Positions 15,758 to 22,687 of a stretch of DNA of 30,654 nucleotides are shown one piece after another. Each line of letters begins with the position of its first letter. The stretch's first letter is position 1. The notes under the pieces are model-generated. The model did no database searches and was not told the origin of the DNA. It was given only the letters and a program-made list of their open reading frames with translations. Origin of the DNA: Bacteroidetes bacterium UBA5697 (lineage in GTDB: Bacteria; Bacteroidota; Bacteroidia; B-17B0; Aurantibacillaceae); assembly GCA_002420145.1 (NCBI GenBank), contig DIHL01000043.1, positions 1 through 30,654 of the forward strand. The letters are read 5' to 3'. The translations under genes were made by a program, and so were the position numbers.

Positions 15758-16768
15758 ATGGAATTATACTTAGATTCAGCAAACCTTAAAGAAATTGAAG
15801 AAGGTTTTAAATTAGGATTCTTAAATGGTCTTACTACTACTCCTACCTTCATGCAAAAAGAAGGTATTACAGATATCGATGGAACGATTGTAAAATTAAG
15901 CAAAATGGTTCCTGTACTTCAAATTGAAGCATTAGGAAATTCAGCCGAAGAAGTTTTAGCAGAAGCAGAACGTCAATTAGCTTTAGGATTAGACCCAAAG
16001 AAAACAGTATTTAAAATTCCCGTTTCATTAGAAGGCGTTAGAGCTTGCAAAATGTTACGCGATAAAGGCTATTTAGTAAACGTACACTTAGTGTATACCT
16101 TACAACAAGCTTATATGGCTATGCAAGCGGGCGCAACGTATGTTTGCCCATTAGTTGGTCGTTTACAAGATCAAGGACACGATGCTTTAGCATTGGTACA
16201 ACAATGTGTAGATGCAGTTGACTTATATGAGTACGATACCAAAATCATGTTTTCATCTGTGCGTAATGCAGAACACGTGCGCAACGCTATTAATATTGGT
16301 GTTCACACGATTACAGTTCCATTAAAAATTATCAAACAATTAACAGAGAATAACTTCACTACTTTAGGTACTGACCAGTTTATACAAGACACACGTTTAA
16401 TGATGGTAAAAGTGAAAGAAGCGATTAAAGCAACTAATCCTTTAGTATCAGAAAACACTTCGGTAACAGATGCAATTGTTAAAATGACAGAATTTGGTTT
16501 TGGTGCGGTTACTGTTACTAAAGCTGATGGAAGTATTAAAGGTGTATTTACAGATGGTAGCTTACGTAAATTAATTGGAGAAAAAGGAAGAGATATTTTA
16601 ACGAAAAACTTATCTGATTTAGAATACAGAGAACCAATTACAATTGATGCTAATGTTTTATTAAACGATGCAAATTCTTTATTTAAGAAAACTAACGTTG
16701 ATACTATTGTTGTGACTGATGGTGGCAAACCAGTTGGTATGTTAGATATTCAAGATATGAAAGGATAA
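15758..16768 (+). CDS. Transaldolase / fructose-6-phosphate aldolase-like domain fused to a CBS-domain pair
   Basis: Residues 1-210 of this 336-residue protein are a small (MipB/TalC-type) transaldolase barrel: MELYLDSANLKEIEEG with Asp6, and Lys86 in VFKIPVSLEGVRACKML as the Schiff-base lysine. Residues about 220-336 are two CBS motifs most like those of KpsF/KdsD arabinose-5-phosphate isomerase (FGFGAVTVTKADGSIKGVFTDGSLRKL; VDTIVVTDGGKPVGMLDIQDM). Compared with recalled E. coli FSA, Asn28 of TTNPS is Thr28 (TTTPT), Thr109 is His110 and Tyr131 is Leu132, while the Gln is kept (Gln55). The reaction may therefore differ from classic transaldolase, and the CBS pair suggests nucleotide or sugar-nucleotide control. 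It has its own promoter and terminator. A KdsC-like phosphatase gene lies 3.5 kb downstream. Confidence 0.88.
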   Translation: MELYLDSANLKEIEEGFKLGFLNGLTTTPTFMQKEGITDIDGTIVKLSKMVPVLQIEALGNSAEEVLAEAERQLALGLDPKKTVFKIPVSLEGVRACKMLRDKGYLVNVHLVYTLQQAYMAMQAGATYVCPLVGRLQDQGHDALALVQQCVDAVDLYEYDTKIMFSSVRNAEHVRNAINIGVHTITVPLKIIKQLTENNFTTLGTDQFIQDTRLMMVKVKEAIKATNPLVSENTSVTDAIVKMTEFGFGAVTVTKADGSIKGVFTDGSLRKLIGEKGRDILTKNLSDLEYREPITIDANVLLNDANSLFKKTNVDTIVVTDGGKPVGMLDIQDMKG

Positions 16769-16786
16769 AAATTCACATTAAAATTT

Positions 16787-16818
16787 AAAACCTGCCAATT
16801 TTGGCAGGTTTTTTTTTG
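16787..16818 (+). terminator. Rho-independent terminator after the transaldolase-CBS gene
   Basis: AAAACCTGCCAA pairs with TTGGCAGGTTTT around a TT centre and is followed by further T residues, 9-10 T in all. It lies 18 bases past the stop codon, so the next module is transcribed separately. Confidence 0.93.
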
Positions 16819-16871
16819 GAATAAAATTGCGCTTATGAGGATTTCGGCAAAAAAAGTTTAACTTTAATATT

Positions 16872-17945
16872 ATGGCAAACAAATCACAGTTAATTAATGA
16901 TATAGGGGAACTTCCGTTTTTTTTATTTTATCAGGGAGACTACACCCTGTCTCCTACGTTAAGTATAATTAATGTTGTGGAAAAACATTTTGAGCCAATA
17001 GTAAAAAAAACAAGCTTAAAAAAACTAGTTTATTTATTAATAGAGTCACTACAAAACATCGAGAGATATAGTGCTCACGTTGCGTCGTCCGAAGATTTCT
17101 CTCTTATCTATTGTGACGGAAAGTCTTTTTATATCATTACTCAAAACACTATTTATAATGATAAGGTAAATGACCTATCAAACAGACTACAAACAATCTC
17201 TAATAAAAGTCAGGAAGAACTAGACGAAACATATATTCAGGTTCTTTCATCTGAAACAAAAACAGAAAAAGGCGCTGGATTAGGATTGATTGATATAGCC
17301 AGAAAAAGTAAAAACAGCTTATATTACTCCTTTGATAAAGTCTCTGACACGTATTCAACATTTAACATGGGCTTTTCTATTCCTATGGATAAAAGCATGG
17401 ACGCGATTACCATTGATAATACGAAAGCAGAATTAATTGTAAAAGAATTTAAAGAGAATTTCAAGGGAAATAAAAGTTCATTAATTTATGGAGGAGATTT
17501 TTCAACGACGTTTATAAAATCACTTTTAGATCTTTTAAAAACAGCTAAGGTAAATGAGTTAAATAGTAAAAACAGGAAAACACATCATTTACTTATTGAA
17601 ATGATTCAAAACGTTAAAAAACACGGCTTTGAAATTGAAAACAAGAGTCGTGGACAATTATTTTTAGAATGGAAAGATGATGGATTGCACATTACAACCT
17701 ATAATTTAATTGGAGAAGAACAAAGTAATCGCTTAATCAAAAAAGTTGAATTATTAAACGAGGCAGACGAGGAAAGCCTAAAGATTATTAGTAAAAACAA
17801 TTTACAGGATTTAACCCAGCAAGGGGGTTTAGGATTAATAGATGTAGCTACATTAATTTTCCCAAGAAAAATTGAGATTAAAACAATTAAAAAAAGTATC
17901 TTAGTTTCAGAATTGATGTTATCCATTCAAGTGAATTATGAATAA
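16872..17945 (+). CDS. SiaB-like (DUF6272-type) protein kinase with two tandem domains
   Basis: The 357-residue protein consists of two copies of a SiaB-like GHKL/HATPase-type domain. Copy 1 (about 10-172) has GELPFFLFYQGDYT, the N-box LIESLQNIERYS (Glu58, Asn62) and the glycine motif KGAGLGLIDIARKS (133-146). Copy 2 (about 188-357) has KSSLIYGGDFSTTF, the N-box LIEMIQNVKKHG (Glu243, Asn247) and QQGGLGLIDVATLI (316-329). Both copies keep their ATP-site motifs. In Pseudomonas, SiaB phosphorylates SiaC and is opposed by the PP2C phosphatase SiaA. Here the SiaC-like gene overlaps by 8 bases (ATGAATAA) and a PP2C gene follows convergently. Single-domain homologues are about 180 residues, so the duplication is unusual. 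Family assignment is from recalled motif pattern. Confidence 0.75.
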   Translation: MANKSQLINDIGELPFFLFYQGDYTLSPTLSIINVVEKHFEPIVKKTSLKKLVYLLIESLQNIERYSAHVASSEDFSLIYCDGKSFYIITQNTIYNDKVNDLSNRLQTISNKSQEELDETYIQVLSSETKTEKGAGLGLIDIARKSKNSLYYSFDKVSDTYSTFNMGFSIPMDKSMDAITIDNTKAELIVKEFKENFKGNKSSLIYGGDFSTTFIKSLLDLLKTAKVNELNSKNRKTHHLLIEMIQNVKKHGFEIENKSRGQLFLEWKDDGLHITTYNLIGEEQSNRLIKKVELLNEADEESLKIISKNNLQDLTQQGGLGLIDVATLIFPRKIEIKTIKKSILVSELMLSIQVNYE

Positions 17946-18315
17946 AAATCCATACATAATAGAAGCAACAGAAGATACTCCATTAGTTGTTCTTGAAAAA
18001 AAGGATGGCGTCAATAGTATTCTAATTGAAGGCGTTTCTATGCCCGAAAATTTATTTGATTTTTATACTCCTTTATTCGAAACCGTTTTTAATTTCTTTG
18101 AGACGGATAGTATCACAAATATGGAGATTAACGTTGAGTACATGAATTCAATGTCTAATAAGCAGATTTTGAAGCTAATCAAAACGGTTTATGAAAAAAA
18201 CCCTACTATTAAAGTTATATGGAAATACTCAAAAGAAGACGATTTAATTAAATTAAAAGGAGAAGAAATTCAAAGCGTGTTTCCTGAAATTAATATTTTA
18301 TTGACAGAATATTAA
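17938..18315 (+). CDS. SiaC-like (DUF1987) regulatory phosphoprotein
   Basis: This 125-residue cytoplasmic protein matches the DUF1987/SiaC pattern: IIEATEDTPLVVLEKKDG, ILIEGVSMPENLFDFYTPLFE, the central INVEYMNSMSNKQILKLIK and a C-terminal acidic region. In Pseudomonas SiaC a threonine (Thr68) in the central segment is phosphorylated by SiaB and dephosphorylated by SiaA, which decides whether SiaC binds its target. Here the matching segment offers Ser71 and Ser73 and no threonine. The start ATG overlaps the last codons of the kinase gene (ATGAATAA), a sign of translational coupling. Its TAA overlaps the stop of the convergent phosphatase gene by four bases. The output partner is not in the window. 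Confidence 0.8.
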   Translation: MNKNPYIIEATEDTPLVVLEKKDGVNSILIEGVSMPENLFDFYTPLFETVFNFFETDSITNMEINVEYMNSMSNKQILKLIKTVYEKNPTIKVIWKYSKEDDLIKLKGEEIQSVFPEINILLTEY

Positions 18316-20081
18316 ATTTTAAAACCAAGCACAAGAACATCATCTGTTTGTTCTTTAGTTCCTTTCCATGTGTTAAACTCTGTTTCCAAAACAGATTCGG
18401 AATTAGAAAAATTAGTAGAGGAGGAAACCTTACTTAATAATTCATCCATTCGTTTTAAATTATATTTTTCAACGTTTTCGGTTTTTCCACCAAACTGATC
18501 ACAGTATCCATCACTCAATAAGTAAAAACAATCCCCTTTTTTTGTAGGAATAGATTGGTCTGCTAAATCTTTTTCGTTGATAGAAAGACCTATTGTTTTT
18601 GCAGTAACCTTATGATGAATAATAGTATTATTTGTAAATTGATATAAACCATTGGTAATACCCGAAAACAAAAGATCGTTAGAGCCATCTTTAATACTGA
18701 TAATTGTAATATCAATACCATACTCTACTTGTTTATCATTCGAAAAAGCAGATACAATCATTTGGTTTAATTCATACAATATTTTGCTCGGTAATACATT
18801 GCCCTGAACATTTACAATGTTTTCTAAAATACTATGTCCCAAAATTGATAGCAGTGCTCCAGGAACGCCATGCCCTGTACAATCAGCAACTGCTATAATT
18901 TTATGATTATTAACATGACTAAACCAATAAAAATCTCCAGATAAATAGTCTTTTGGTTGATTAAAAATAAAAGAGTTTGGAAATAAGTTATTTAATGAAG
19001 ATTTATTTTTAAAAAAACTAGACTGAACAATTGAGGCGTAGCGAATGCTACTTAAAAGTCGTGCATTTATTTTGCTAATGTTTTTGTTTTTTTCGGCTAA
19101 TATTAAATTGTTTTTCTTTCTGGTGTTTAAAAAATTTAATAGAAGTAGGATGGATATGATAGCAAAAACACAAAACAAGCTTAGATAAATAATTTTTTTC
19201 TTTGAATTACTAATTTCGTTTTGTTGAGTTTTTATGAGTAACTCTTTTACTTGTATTTGATTTTCGGCATTTTTGATTTGAGATAATAATAATTTATAAT
19301 GTTCACTCTCAGGATTAATCAGAGATAATGATTTTTTTGCCTCCTCTATTTGGTTTTTAATTTCATCAATTGACATTAAAGAATCTTGTAGAAGAAGATT
19401 TAAAGACGTCTGTATAGCTTTACCAAGCTTAATAGCGGCAGTATCTGCTTTTAAAATCACTGAAGCAGAGGAGTGTTTTAGATTATCAGCTTCGTTGTTT
19501 TTTTTGAAGGAGTTTAAAGCTGGAATTGAGGCAAGTTTTGCAAGGTTTTTTTTGGATGAATTATTAATTGTAACAGATTTTTCAATTAATATTTTATTAG
19601 ATTGTTGAACATCTGCACTAGATTTTTTTTGAATACTTGTATTAATAACATACTTAAGCGTTCCTCCGTCACTAATCGTTAGCTCTCCTAGATTATTGAA
19701 TGAGTTATCGCCTTTTTTTAAAATAAAGGACGTGCCTAGATAGTTTGTTTTTTCGCCAGCATCTTCATAGTTAATAGTAAGTTGAACAGAAGAATAGCCA
19801 TCGTTGGTAATTTCAACAACATATTTATTTGGTTTTGGTAAAACAAACGAAAAGGAACCTGTAATATCAGAATAGATATTAAACGAATTGTTTTCACTTT
19901 TAATATTAAGCTTTGTCCCTCCGATTGGCCCTTCAAAACTGACATTTTTACTAGCCTTTTTTATAAGCAAAACACGTTCGCCTAAAAACCCATATATGTT
20001 TCCCGAAAAAGTAACCTGTTGAGAAAAAATAACGAGATTAAAAAAAGTAAAAATCGCAAAACATAAAATCTTTAAACGCAT
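18312..20081 (-). CDS. Membrane SpoIIE/PP2C-type serine phosphatase with N-terminal regulatory beta-domain
   Basis: The 589-residue protein has a signal sequence (1-20), a carboxypeptidase-regulatory-like beta-domain (about 23-122), a linker with a predicted coiled coil (about 235-295), one membrane helix (about 296-316) and a cytoplasmic SpoIIE-type phosphatase domain (about 340-589). The metal-binding motifs are present: SGDFYWF (Asp383), ADCTGHGVPGAL (Asp400), LLSDGYCDQFGG (Asp524) and TDDVLVL (Asp580/581). The topology puts the beta-domain in the periplasm, where it could sense a signal, and the phosphatase inside. It lies convergent to and overlapping the SiaC-like gene, so it is the probable SiaA counterpart that dephosphorylates it. 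No HAMP domain is seen. A promoter lies directly upstream on the minus strand. Confidence 0.9.
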   Translation of the reverse strand: MRLKILCFAIFTFFNLVIFSQQVTFSGNIYGFLGERVLLIKKASKNVSFEGPIGGTKLNIKSENNSFNIYSDITGSFSFVLPKPNKYVVEITNDGYSSVQLTINYEDAGEKTNYLGTSFILKKGDNSFNNLGELTISDGGTLKYVINTSIQKKSSADVQQSNKILIEKSVTINNSSKKNLAKLASIPALNSFKKNNEADNLKHSSASVILKADTAAIKLGKAIQTSLNLLLQDSLMSIDEIKNQIEEAKKSLSLINPESEHYKLLLSQIKNAENQIQVKELLIKTQQNEISNSKKKIIYLSLFCVFAIISILLLLNFLNTRKKNNLILAEKNKNISKINARLLSSIRYASIVQSSFFKNKSSLNNLFPNSFIFNQPKDYLSGDFYWFSHVNNHKIIAVADCTGHGVPGALLSILGHSILENIVNVQGNVLPSKILYELNQMIVSAFSNDKQVEYGIDITIISIKDGSNDLLFSGITNGLYQFTNNTIIHHKVTAKTIGLSINEKDLADQSIPTKKGDCFYLLSDGYCDQFGGKTENVEKYNLKRMDELLSKVSSSTNFSNSESVLETEFNTWKGTKEQTDDVLVLGFKI

Positions 20082-20098
20082 AAATATTTAATATTTAA

Positions 20099-20130
20099 CT
20101 AAATTACATTAATGCCTTAGTTTATGCAAA
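20099..20130 (-). promoter_or_regulatory. Candidate Bacteroidota promoter of the PP2C phosphatase gene
   Basis: On the minus strand TTTG (plus 20127-20130) and TAATTTAG (plus 20099-20106, one mismatch to TAnnTTTG) are separated by 20 bases. The predicted start is about 20092, close to the ATG at 20081. The phosphatase would therefore be transcribed independently of the kinase genes. Confidence 0.5.
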
Positions 20131-20245
20131 TAAATACTGAGGTGATATATTTATAATTGTCGCAATAGTAATGGGTACAAATTCTCAAATTTAGCTTCAA
20201 AAATCTAATACTTTATTTATCTTTATTCTTTAATTAAAAATTAAT

Positions 20246-20950
20246 ATGTCACATCTCACACAACTATTTACTGAAATCGGAGGTCAATTTATAACACCAG
20301 AAGCAGAGTTAATGGAAAAATTAAAACACGTCAAAGCTTTTGTGTTTGATTGGGATGGTGTGTTTACAGATGGCAGCAAAGATCATTTATTGCAAAGTCA
20401 CTTTAACGAAGTGGATAGCATGGGAACAAACCTATTGAGGTTTTCTTATTATTTAAATCATAAAACAATTCCTACAACCGCTATTATATCTGGTGAAAAA
20501 AATTCGGCAGCATTTACTTTTGTAGATAGAGAACGTTTTCACGCATCTTACTCAAAGTTCGCCAATAAGTTGGACGCTACAAAGCATTTGTGCGACATGT
20601 ACGGTTTGCAAACAAATGAGATATGCTATGTGTTTGATGACGTGTTAGATTTGAGTTTAGCAGAAGTGTGTGGTGTGAGAATTTTTATTTCTCGTAACGC
20701 TAATCCTTTATTTAATGAATATGTAATTCGTCATTTTTTAGCAGATTATGTAACAGGTGCTTCAAGTGGAAATGGAGCGGTACGTGAAGCTTGTGAATTA
20801 CTAATGGGGCTAAACGGAAACTTTAATGAAGTGATTACAGAACGTAAAAATTTCTCTGAAATCTACTCTAAATATTTAGCAATGCGTAAAGCAACAACTC
20901 CAACATACTACACTTCACAAGATGGAGCAGTGGTTGAGATGAAAGCATAA
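20246..20950 (+). CDS. KdsC-like HAD-family phosphatase
   Basis: The 234-residue protein is a C0-type HAD phosphatase of the KdsC family. Motif I is VFDWDGVFTDG (nucleophile Asp35, acid/base Asp37), motif II is AIISGE (Ser82), and motif IV is YVFDDVLDLSLAEVCGVRI (Asp131/132). The ending AdyVTgasSGNGAVREACELLM is the conserved KdsC tail, which continues about 50 residues further than usual. Family members hydrolyse 8-phosphates of 3-deoxy-octulosonate or related sugar acids. The variant motif VFDDVLDLSL, where KdsC usually has GDD..D, and the extra ~25 residues before motif I suggest a divergent substrate. The transaldolase-CBS gene 3.5 kb upstream is a possible pathway partner. A terminator follows. 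Confidence 0.85.
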   Translation: MSHLTQLFTEIGGQFITPEAELMEKLKHVKAFVFDWDGVFTDGSKDHLLQSHFNEVDSMGTNLLRFSYYLNHKTIPTTAIISGEKNSAAFTFVDRERFHASYSKFANKLDATKHLCDMYGLQTNEICYVFDDVLDLSLAEVCGVRIFISRNANPLFNEYVIRHFLADYVTGASSGNGAVREACELLMGLNGNFNEVITERKNFSEIYSKYLAMRKATTPTYYTSQDGAVVEMKA

Positions 20951-20983
20951 AAAAACACGAGATTGTTTTTACCTCGTGTTTTT
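20951..20983 (+). terminator. Rho-independent terminator after the KdsC-like gene
   Basis: AAAAACACGAG pairs perfectly with CTCGTGTTTTT across an 11-base loop; the descending arm ends in five T. It begins immediately after the stop codon. The A/T symmetry could let it serve the convergent hemB gene as well. Confidence 0.85.
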
Positions 20984-20991
20984 GTAATTCT

Positions 20992-21011
20992 ATCCCGATA
21001 ATTATCGGGAT
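20992..21011. repeat. 20-bp perfect palindrome at the hemB 3' end
   Basis: ATCCCGATAATTATCGGGAT is fully self-complementary and abuts the hemB stop at 21012. On the plus strand it is followed by TTTATTTTTT. It resembles CCCGATA-n-TATCGGG palindromes that I recall as frequent between genes in Flavobacteriia. It may be a dispersed repeat, a 3'-end stabiliser or part of a bidirectional terminator. Confidence 0.7.
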
Positions 21012-21986
21012 TTATTTTTTATACTTCAAAGCCCACTCTTTGGCAAAGTAAGTTAAGATAACAGAAGCACCTGCACGTTTCATGCTTAATAAAATTTCAT
21101 CGCGCACTCTATCACCATCAATCCAGCCTTTAGCTGCGGCTGCTTTTATCATGGCATATTCGCCACTCACATTGTAGGCTGCAATTGGTAAATCAAAATT
21201 AGTGTTGAGGTCTTTGATAATATCTAAATAAGATAAAGCAGGCTTTACCATTAAAAAATCCGCTCCTTCTTCTAAATCTAATTGTGCTTCAATTAATGCT
21301 TCCTTGCTATTAGCAGGATTCATTTGATAGGTTTTTTTATCTCCAAATTTTGGAGCGCTATCCAAGGCATCTCTAAATGGTCCATAAAATGCACTCGCAT
21401 ATTTAGCGGTATAACTCATGATAGATACATCTTCGTGCCCCGCATCATCTAGTGCCTCGCGAATAAACCCAACACGACCATCCATCATATCACTTGGTCC
21501 TATGATGTCAATACCGCAATCAGCCTGTGCAACCGCCATTTTAGCCAAAATATCTAACGTTTTATCATTTATTATTTTTCCATTCTCAACTAAGCCATCA
21601 TGTCCGTCGCTGCTGTATGGATCCATGGCCACATCCGTCATAATACACGCTTCAGGAAATTTCTTTTTTATAAGAGCTAATGTTTTTAAATACAAACCAT
21701 TTTTGTTAGTGCTTTCGGTAGCAAATTTATCTTTGTATTTATCAGTTAAACTAGGAAACACATCAAAGGTGGTAATTCCTAATTTTAAACATTGCTCAAT
21801 TTCTTTTAGCATCAAATCAGGACTTAATCTAAAAATCCCTGGCATTGATTTTACTTCTGATTTTTTATTTTTCCCGTCAATTAAAAATAAAGGAAAAATA
21901 AAATCGTTCACCGTTACATGATTTTCTTGAATCAAGTTTCTAATAGCTTCTGATTTTCTGTTTCTGCGTGGACGATGAGTAATCAT
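21012..21986 (-). CDS. hemB: Porphobilinogen synthase (delta-aminolevulinic acid dehydratase)
   Basis: The 324-residue enzyme condenses two 5-aminolevulinates to porphobilinogen in haem synthesis. The two Schiff-base lysines are Lys195 (SYTAKYASAFYGPFRDA) and Lys248 (FLMVKPALSYLD). The metal-site region reads DVAMDPYSSDGHDG (118-131), with Asp or Ala where zinc-dependent enzymes have cysteines, so this is a zinc-independent, probably Mg-using type. MDGRVGFIREALD is the usual allosteric/phosphate region. It is the last gene of the hem cluster, 19 bases after the unknown membrane-protein gene on the same strand. Length and motif order are normal. Confidence 0.97.
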   Translation of the reverse strand: MITHRPRRNRKSEAIRNLIQENHVTVNDFIFPLFLIDGKNKKSEVKSMPGIFRLSPDLMLKEIEQCLKLGITTFDVFPSLTDKYKDKFATESTNKNGLYLKTLALIKKKFPEACIMTDVAMDPYSSDGHDGLVENGKIINDKTLDILAKMAVAQADCGIDIIGPSDMMDGRVGFIREALDDAGHEDVSIMSYTAKYASAFYGPFRDALDSAPKFGDKKTYQMNPANSKEALIEAQLDLEEGADFLMVKPALSYLDIIKDLNTNFDLPIAAYNVSGEYAMIKAAAAKGWIDGDRVRDEILLSMKRAGASVILTYFAKEWALKYKK

Positions 21987-22005
21987 GGTATTTTATATTA
22001 ATGAT

Positions 22006-22686
22006 TTATACTAATTCTATAGATGGTGATTGATATTTACTAGCTCCTTTGTACATTAAATACATACTAATTGCCATAAACACATGGCTTAAATCAGCAT
22101 GATTAAACCATACAGAAAAAGCTAGTTTAAATACATGACAAAGAACGGCAACAACTGCCATACCAACACCATATATCATAAACAAACTGAGTTGTGATTT
22201 TGTTTTTTTGTAATGTATGTTTTCTAAAATAGTGACGATTAAAACTAGTCCGAAAGCGGAATGTATTTCTACAACCACAAACGACCAAAAAGCAAAGACA
22301 GAAATAAAGGCGGCAACAACTTCTATTGCGCAAACAATCATTAATGTTTTATATAGAGACTCACTGATGCTGTTTCGTGTATGATATAAAGCGCCAAACT
22401 GCGCTACAGACGTACCAAACAAACCAGTTACCCAGCCGTAAATTTTGGCATCAGCACCAAAGTAATATAAAAAAGCATGGCCAATTAAAGCCGCTACAAG
22501 TGTAGAAGCACCAGTTAATAAAAAGAACCAACGGTAAAGCGTTAGGGCTTTGTCATCAGAAATATGTTTTGTTTTAAAAAACGCGAAAAAACAAACGCCG
22601 ATAAATAATAAATCAGTAAGCGTCGTAATAGGCTCATCTATTCTTAAATCGCCAATATATATGGTTGGATTTTGAAAAGGGGTCAT
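22006..22686 (-). CDS. Multi-pass membrane protein of unknown function inside the haem operon
   Basis: The 226-residue protein has about seven predicted membrane segments (roughly 24-37, 50-75, 83-100, 112-130, 134-153, 163-185 and 198-214). There is no signal peptide and I do not recognise a characterised family, although its size and seven-helix layout recall uncharacterised Bacteroidota DUFs. Conserved-looking polar residues in the membrane include His66 (GHAFLYYFG), His101 (ALYHTRN), His142 (VEIHSAFG) and the HADLSH motif (195-200). These could bind a metal or haem, or form a hydrolase-type site, but this is speculation. It starts one base after the hemCD stop and ends 19 bases before hemB, so it is almost certainly co-transcribed with haem genes. 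A role in haem or porphyrin handling is inferred only from that position. Confidence 0.75.
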   Translation of the reverse strand: MTPFQNPTIYIGDLRIDEPITTLTDLLFIGVCFFAFFKTKHISDDKALTLYRWFFLLTGASTLVAALIGHAFLYYFGADAKIYGWVTGLFGTSVAQFGALYHTRNSISESLYKTLMIVCAIEVVAAFISVFAFWSFVVVEIHSAFGLVLIVTILENIHYKKTKSQLSLFMIYGVGMAVVAVLCHVFKLAFSVWFNHADLSHVFMAISMYLMYKGASKYQSPSIELV

Positions 22687-22687
22687 T

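Noticed and set aside
20082..20245. Possible small RNA or riboswitch between the phosphatase and KdsC-like genes
   Set aside because: The stretch is AT-rich with only one weak imperfect hairpin (CCTTAG/CTGAGG) and no recognisable aptamer; a promoter for the minus-strand gene explains part of it.
21418..21921. 167-codon open frame antisense to hemB
   Set aside because: It is fully covered by hemB with its catalytic lysines intact; the translated sequence has no family features.
22006..22686. Assignment of the membrane protein as a CREST-type hydrolase (ceramidase/PAQR-like)
   Set aside because: The His/Ser/Asp pattern is suggestive but the spacing of the last pair (HADLSH) does not match HxxxH, so no enzyme name was given.
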